DNA of 64,000 nucleotides from Hypomesus transpacificus (lineage: Eukaryota; Chordata; Actinopteri; Osmeriformes; Osmeridae): contig NC_061073.1 of assembly GCF_021917145.1 (NCBI RefSeq), positions 9,909,211 to 9,973,210 of the forward strand, given 5' to 3'. This document shows positions 59,819 to 64,000 of the stretch, piece after piece. Positions within the stretch are counted from its first letter, which is position 1. The number at the start of each line of letters is the position of its first letter. A model generated the notes under the pieces. The model had not been told where the DNA came from and did no database searches. It saw only the letters and a list, made by a program, of their open reading frames with translations. The translations under genes were made by a program, and so were the position numbers.

Positions 59819-60529
59819 ATGTTCCAGCTGGCAGACGCATTAGTGATTATCTGCTTAGTGCAGATTTACATGCCACGGTCATTTAATAGCTTAATCCCAC
59901 CTGTGCCCAGTCCAGCCCTGCAGCTGAATGTCTCGTAATAGAGAGGTTAAAACAGCCGTGTCCAGACTTGCTAAGTAGGTGTATGTTTCCTAATCCTTCA
60001 ACTCAATTACTAACAATTAATTTGTTTGTCTCCCCCGATTAATCAGTGATTGAGTTAGGAAAGGCTGCCATATTCAGGGAGGAAACTCCTCCCAACATCT
60101 ATTGTTTGCTAAAAAAGCACCAATTCTATAAAAAGATACTTATTTCCTGCTGTTTTACCACAGCAGTACACTAACATATCCCTAGACCTCATTATTTACT
60201 GTGCAACTCCTCAACCTCCATCAGCTACATCTGCACCAGCTGTTCCTGCAGCTGTCCCTACAGGTCTGGGTCACACCTGCTTAAACTGACTCAAACTCAA
60301 CGTGTTCACGTTATATTGCCCTTTACTACGTAGCAGCAGTTACTGTTCAAACGCAAGTCTAACTAATATAGTTGATTCTCGCCTCCTTTGCTTTAATGCA
60401 TTGGATGCCGACTGCTTTTAGGCGTGAAACTGGAAAGGAAGTATCACACAAGCACTTCCTGCCCAGAAGGAGCTCCACTAAAGACCTTGACTAATCATAA
60501 AAATAATAGTCGTAATGTGAAAGAGAGGG

Positions 60530-60695
60530 TTATTTATAATAGAGGGAGATGGGGGGAGTTGGGGGTTGGATATAGTATTTCAGGTGCTTGCTAGCTTATT
60601 GGTCTGTGGGTGAATCTACTTCCATAAAGAGAATGATGTTGCCCTGTTGCCATCAGGGAATGCAATATATACCTACTTCTAACGGCATCAACAAG
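60530..60695 (+). promoter_or_regulatory. Putative muscle promoter of tnni2
   Basis: A MEF2 consensus match, ttatttataa (60530-60539), and an E-box, caggtg (60581-60586), lie upstream of a TATA box, atatata (about 60665-60671). Further cagctg E-boxes occur at 60238 and 60249. MEF2 plus E-box plus TATA is the usual layout of fast-muscle gene promoters. The start site would be near 60695. Confidence 0.6.
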
Positions 60696-60749
60696 CCACT
60701 GCCCAGTAGCTGCCATCCTCCTGCCAAAATCGTCTGCTCCCGGGTCTAG
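60695..60749 (+). other. tnni2: Non-coding exon 1 of tnni2 (putative)
   Basis: It lies about 25-30 bases after the TATA box and ends in a donor at ctag/gtgaga (60749/60750). The next acceptor is at 62292, 25 bases before the ATG, so intron 1 would be about 1.5 kb with no other exon visible in it. Confidence 0.5.
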
Positions 60750-62317
60750 GTGAGAACTGCTCCTATTTCATCCTGCTATGCTGCTGCTTCAGTTCAAGAC
60801 TTATTTGGATTTACAGAATTGATTGTTAACTGCTTGTTTTTCATTTCCACTGTGTTACTTTGGTTTGTGGATGAAGTTGTTACCTGGTGACTTTGTTCCT
60901 TTCTAAAGTGCTGCTGGTGTGTAGTTGCAGTGTAGTCTGTGTTGGTTATATTGCTGCATCACTTGTTTTTAATGTGTGTAATATGGGTCTTTGTAAAAAT
61001 CTGTGTCTTCACTTGAGATTGTAAAGATTCCTCATCCGCCTTGCATGAAGTTTAGACAATTGAATTTGAGAGATATCTTGTTAAAATTATAAGTTTGGTA
61101 AGATCAGAATTTAGGATGGGATATGTCTGTTGTCTGATGAAGGGATGTGTTGAAACTGGATGTCATCGCAAACTCTTTGGATGTAAATAATACGTCCCAG
61201 ACAGTTGAGGGCTAGCCTGCTGCAGCTGGCGTGGGACCTGTGTCCGCAGGGTGCTGACAGGAAGGCATGCGTCACAGCCTAACACACTACCTGGATGTTA
61301 GGGAATCTGCTTCGATAAGACAGGACATGACGGAATCATGTTGGATGACATTATGCAAATGTATGATTGTCTTGAAGATGGATCTTTCTGTGCCTTTTTT
61401 AATTAAGAGAACACTTTTTTTTATCAGGAATTGACTTATATCAGTCCTGTATGTATATAATGTGTCATATTGTTGAACTTAATTCCATCACTTTGCTTTT
61501 GTGTTTTTTGGTGACAATTTGGATACTTTTCTACATTTTTTAAGTTCTCATACTATAGTTATACCACACAAATTGCTTTCTCAGTCAGGGCTTTGCAAGG
61601 CTCTCAGTCTAGCTGCGTTTGAGCCCACAGGGAAGCAAAAGGATCCTCACAATACGTTTAACTGATCTTGACAGTATGTTCTTACCGGCACACGGAAGAG
61701 CCTGTATTCATACTGGATGAGGGGTGTTAACTACTGCAGCCCCAGACCCTGGGGAGACGCTGGGGAGACGCCGGCGATCTGGACAGCCTGTATTTCAGGG
61801 GAGGGGTAATGCCTCGGCCATGTTAGAGATGTGCCACCAGGGCACAAGGGGCCTTAATAGAGGTGCTATCAGGTTTTTGATCATCTTCCAGAGCACAAAC
61901 CTTCCATGACACAGCCACCCAAGAGGAGCAGCCGGCCCCACATAGCTCTAGCTTTATTTAGCTGATGCTTTTCCACGGCCAAAACGTTTGTGTGGGTATC
62001 GAGTTTCTCCTCAGAGGAACAATCATGCCTGAATGCATTGGATAGGGACATTCCATGCTAATGTGCAGCAGGGTTGCTGCTTGAGCCTCTCTTGGGTTCC
62101 TTCTTAAGATGCACTTTTCAATCTGTGTTTGGCTGAGATTCAGACCTAATTGTTTGAGAGTTGTTGACAAAGATGCTCATGTGCAATGAAACAAATAAAA
62201 AAAACTGTTAATTAACAACATGAGAATGGTAGTAAGATATTGTGATATTTAGAAAAATCTGTTCAAGTAGTTTATCTCCTGTTTGTCCTCAGGGTGTGAA
62301 ACCAAACAAACGCCACC

Positions 62318-63234
62318 ATGTCAGAGTGAGTACGAAATAACGACTTAAATAATTCTGCTTTTTCCTTTACTTGATTTTAATTGCATTAATCTCATACTCC
62401 ATAAACTAACCTTTCAGAAAAAAGATGTCGTCAAGTCGCAAGCATAGTCTGAAGGTAAGATGCAGTATCTTACACTGCAAAAAAAACCAAGACAACAGAA
62501 TGAGGGTCATGTTACTAATTTCGCTCTCGTACAGAGTTTGATGCTCGCCATCGCCAAGGGTTTACTTGAAGAAGAGGCGAAAGAGCAGGTGGAATGGAGG
62601 AAGAGGTACATGGAGGAGACCTGCCCTCCTCTGTCTCTGCCCAGAACCATGCAGGAGCTGCAGGTACCACACACAAACACGCCTCCGCACTCTACTCCCA
62701 TATGGCTCTGATCAGCCCACAAAAACTGAATTGTGTCATTTAACTGATTTATAACAGTTTTTTTTATTTGTTTCATGTATTATGAGTGAAACTTGAATAG
62801 ATAATCCTCTATGTGTGATGCAGGATTTCTGCAAAGAGATTCACCATAAGATCGATGTGATAGATGAGGAGAGATATGACCTGGAGAGCAAAGTCAATAA
62901 AAGTGCCAAGGAGGTATTCTCACTTTCCTCAACACAAGCTTGTGTGCACAATGATTGTTTGTGTTCAAGCAAGTGCAACTGTCATACTAACATTGAAACA
63001 AAACTTAACTCTAACCAACAAAAATATTAAAAAGTATTTTCTCACTGGTTCCTACAGATTGAAGACCTGCACATCAAGGTGCAGGACCTGAAGGGGAAGT
63101 TCAAGAAGCCAGCTCTGAGGAAAGTGAGGATGTCAGCTGACGCAATGCTCAAGGCTCTTCTGGGCTCCAAACACACTGTGAACATGGATCTGAGGGCCAA
63201 CCTGAAACAAGTGAAGAAGGAGGTCAAGGAGGAG
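62318..63234 (+). CDS. tnni2: Troponin I, fast skeletal muscle type (3' end outside window)
   Basis: Inhibitory subunit of the troponin complex on thin filaments. Exons 62318-62325, 62418-62454, 62535-62663, 62824-62913 and 63058-63234 give the first 147 residues, starting [15 protein letters not shown]. The first coding exon supplies only eight bases, after a strong Kozak context (cgccaccatg). The troponin C/T-binding N-terminal helix, the inhibitory region ([18 protein letters not shown]) and LLGSKH...[11 protein letters not shown] are diagnostic. The usual last exon of some 30 residues is not found before 64000 and should lie beyond the window. Slow or cardiac isoforms are less likely because the N-terminus is short. 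Confidence 0.9.
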
Positions 63235-63396
63235 GTGAGAATTTAACGCTTTTTCATGTGGTTATTGACCTTACAGAGCCTTGAATTGATGTAAGATGCC
63301 CTTTCCATAAAGCTTTACAAAAGTTTTCTTAATCTTTCGCATGAAAGAAATGAACGGATTTGGATTCTGTTTCATGAAATGTTTCTAGTCGTACTT

Positions 63397-63882
63397 GTCA
63401 AGGTGTTTCTGGTTAGGTGTTTCTGGTCGTACTGGTCAAGGTGTTTCTGGTTAAGGGGTTTCTGGTCGTACTGCTCAAGGTGTTTGTGGTTAAGGTGTTT
63501 CTGGTCGTACTGATCAAGGTGTTTCTGGTTAAGGTGTTTCTGGTCATACTGGTCAAGGTGTTTCTGGTTAAGGTGTTTCTGGTCATATTGGTCAAGGTGT
63601 TTCTGGTTAAGATGTTCCTGGTCGTACTTGTCAAGGTGTTTCTGGTTAAGGTGTTTCTGGTCGTACTGGTCAAGGTGTTTCTGGTTAAGATGTTCCTGGT
63701 CGTACTTGTCAAGGTGTTTCGGGTTAAGGTGTTTCTGGTCATACTGGTCAAGGTGTTTCTGGTTAAGGTGTTTCTGGTCATACTGGTCAAGGTGTTTCGG
63801 GTTAAGATGTTCCTGGTCGTACTTGTCAAGGTGTTTCTGGTTGAGGTGTTTCTGGTCGTACTTGTCAAGGTGTTTCGGGTTT
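63397..63882. repeat. 39 bp minisatellite in the last visible tnni2 intron
   Basis: About 12 copies of a 39 bp unit built from two related halves, aaggtgtttctggtt and aaggtgtttctggtcgtact, with t/c and a/g variants. Long frames on both strands are repeat artefacts. Confidence 0.94.
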
Positions 63883-64000
63883 AACCATTTTTACAATTTA
63901 TCAAACTTTAAAACAACTCTTAAAAAGCTCATTGTTTAATATTCTTGTGTATGAGTCTGGGCCCTACTGATCTACTTCTTCTTTCACTCTCTACTTTTAA
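63883..64000. other. tnni2 intron, window edge
   Basis: AT-rich intronic sequence; a pyrimidine-rich run (cttcttctttcactctctac) at the edge could precede the next acceptor. Confidence 0.4.

Noticed and set aside
59626..59886. 86-codon frame with (MKDVSED)n repeats as a possible small coiled protein
   Set aside because: It follows a 21 bp minisatellite exactly, and there is no promoter, splice site or homologue that I recognise.
63413..63884. Open frames of about 150 codons on both strands near the right edge
   Set aside because: They are produced by the 39 bp minisatellite in a tnni2 intron and do not contain the missing C-terminal exon of troponin I.

Overview
The window looks like one locus of a ray-finned (teleost) fish genome. 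Genes are split into short exons with GT-AG introns, there is abundant microsatellite and minisatellite DNA, tRNA-derived SINEs of a type common in teleosts are present, and every recognisable protein is a vertebrate family member. No bacterial, viral or organellar genes were seen. Exons were assembled by hand; for the seven gene models the reading frame closes across every junction.

Layout. Bases 1-5173 are flanking DNA dominated by a 2.8 kb minisatellite (1374-4203). The dopamine D4 receptor gene drd4 (4 exons) occupies 5174-19119 on the minus strand. Its introns carry a 400 bp hAT-like MITE, a 35 bp repeat, a 4.6 kb polypurine/polypyrimidine minisatellite of 16 bp units and a 37 bp minisatellite. 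From 19120 to about 30650 there is an 11.5 kb gene-free stretch with several simple and tandem repeats. Then on the plus strand come a small secretory peptide precursor that I take to be a very divergent secretin (sct, 31198-32543) and cdhr5, a mucin-like protocadherin (34834-41079, 15 exons). On the minus strand follows a cytosolic 5'-nucleotidase IA-like gene (42652-45203) whose catalytic residues appear to be lost. Then on the plus strand come synaptotagmin-8-like (47581-50620), an inactive dual-specificity-phosphatase-like gene (53882-56796) and fast skeletal troponin I, tnni2 (from about 60690, running off the right edge).

Context. drd4, sct and cdhr5 lie in the same order and relative orientations as human DRD4-SCT-CDHR5 at 11p15.5, and syt8 near tnni2 recalls the human SYT8-TNNI2 pair. 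This is conserved vertebrate synteny, not a functional operon. The genes serve unrelated roles: neuromodulation, peptide signalling, brush-border adhesion, vesicle trafficking and muscle contraction.

The striking property is tandem repetition. About twenty separate arrays with different units (8 to 50 bp) make up roughly a quarter of the window, and most genes carry at least one in an intron. One array runs through a splice acceptor and copies it about ten times. The other notable theme is two enzyme-like genes, a nucleotidase and a phosphatase, that keep the fold but have lost active-site residues.
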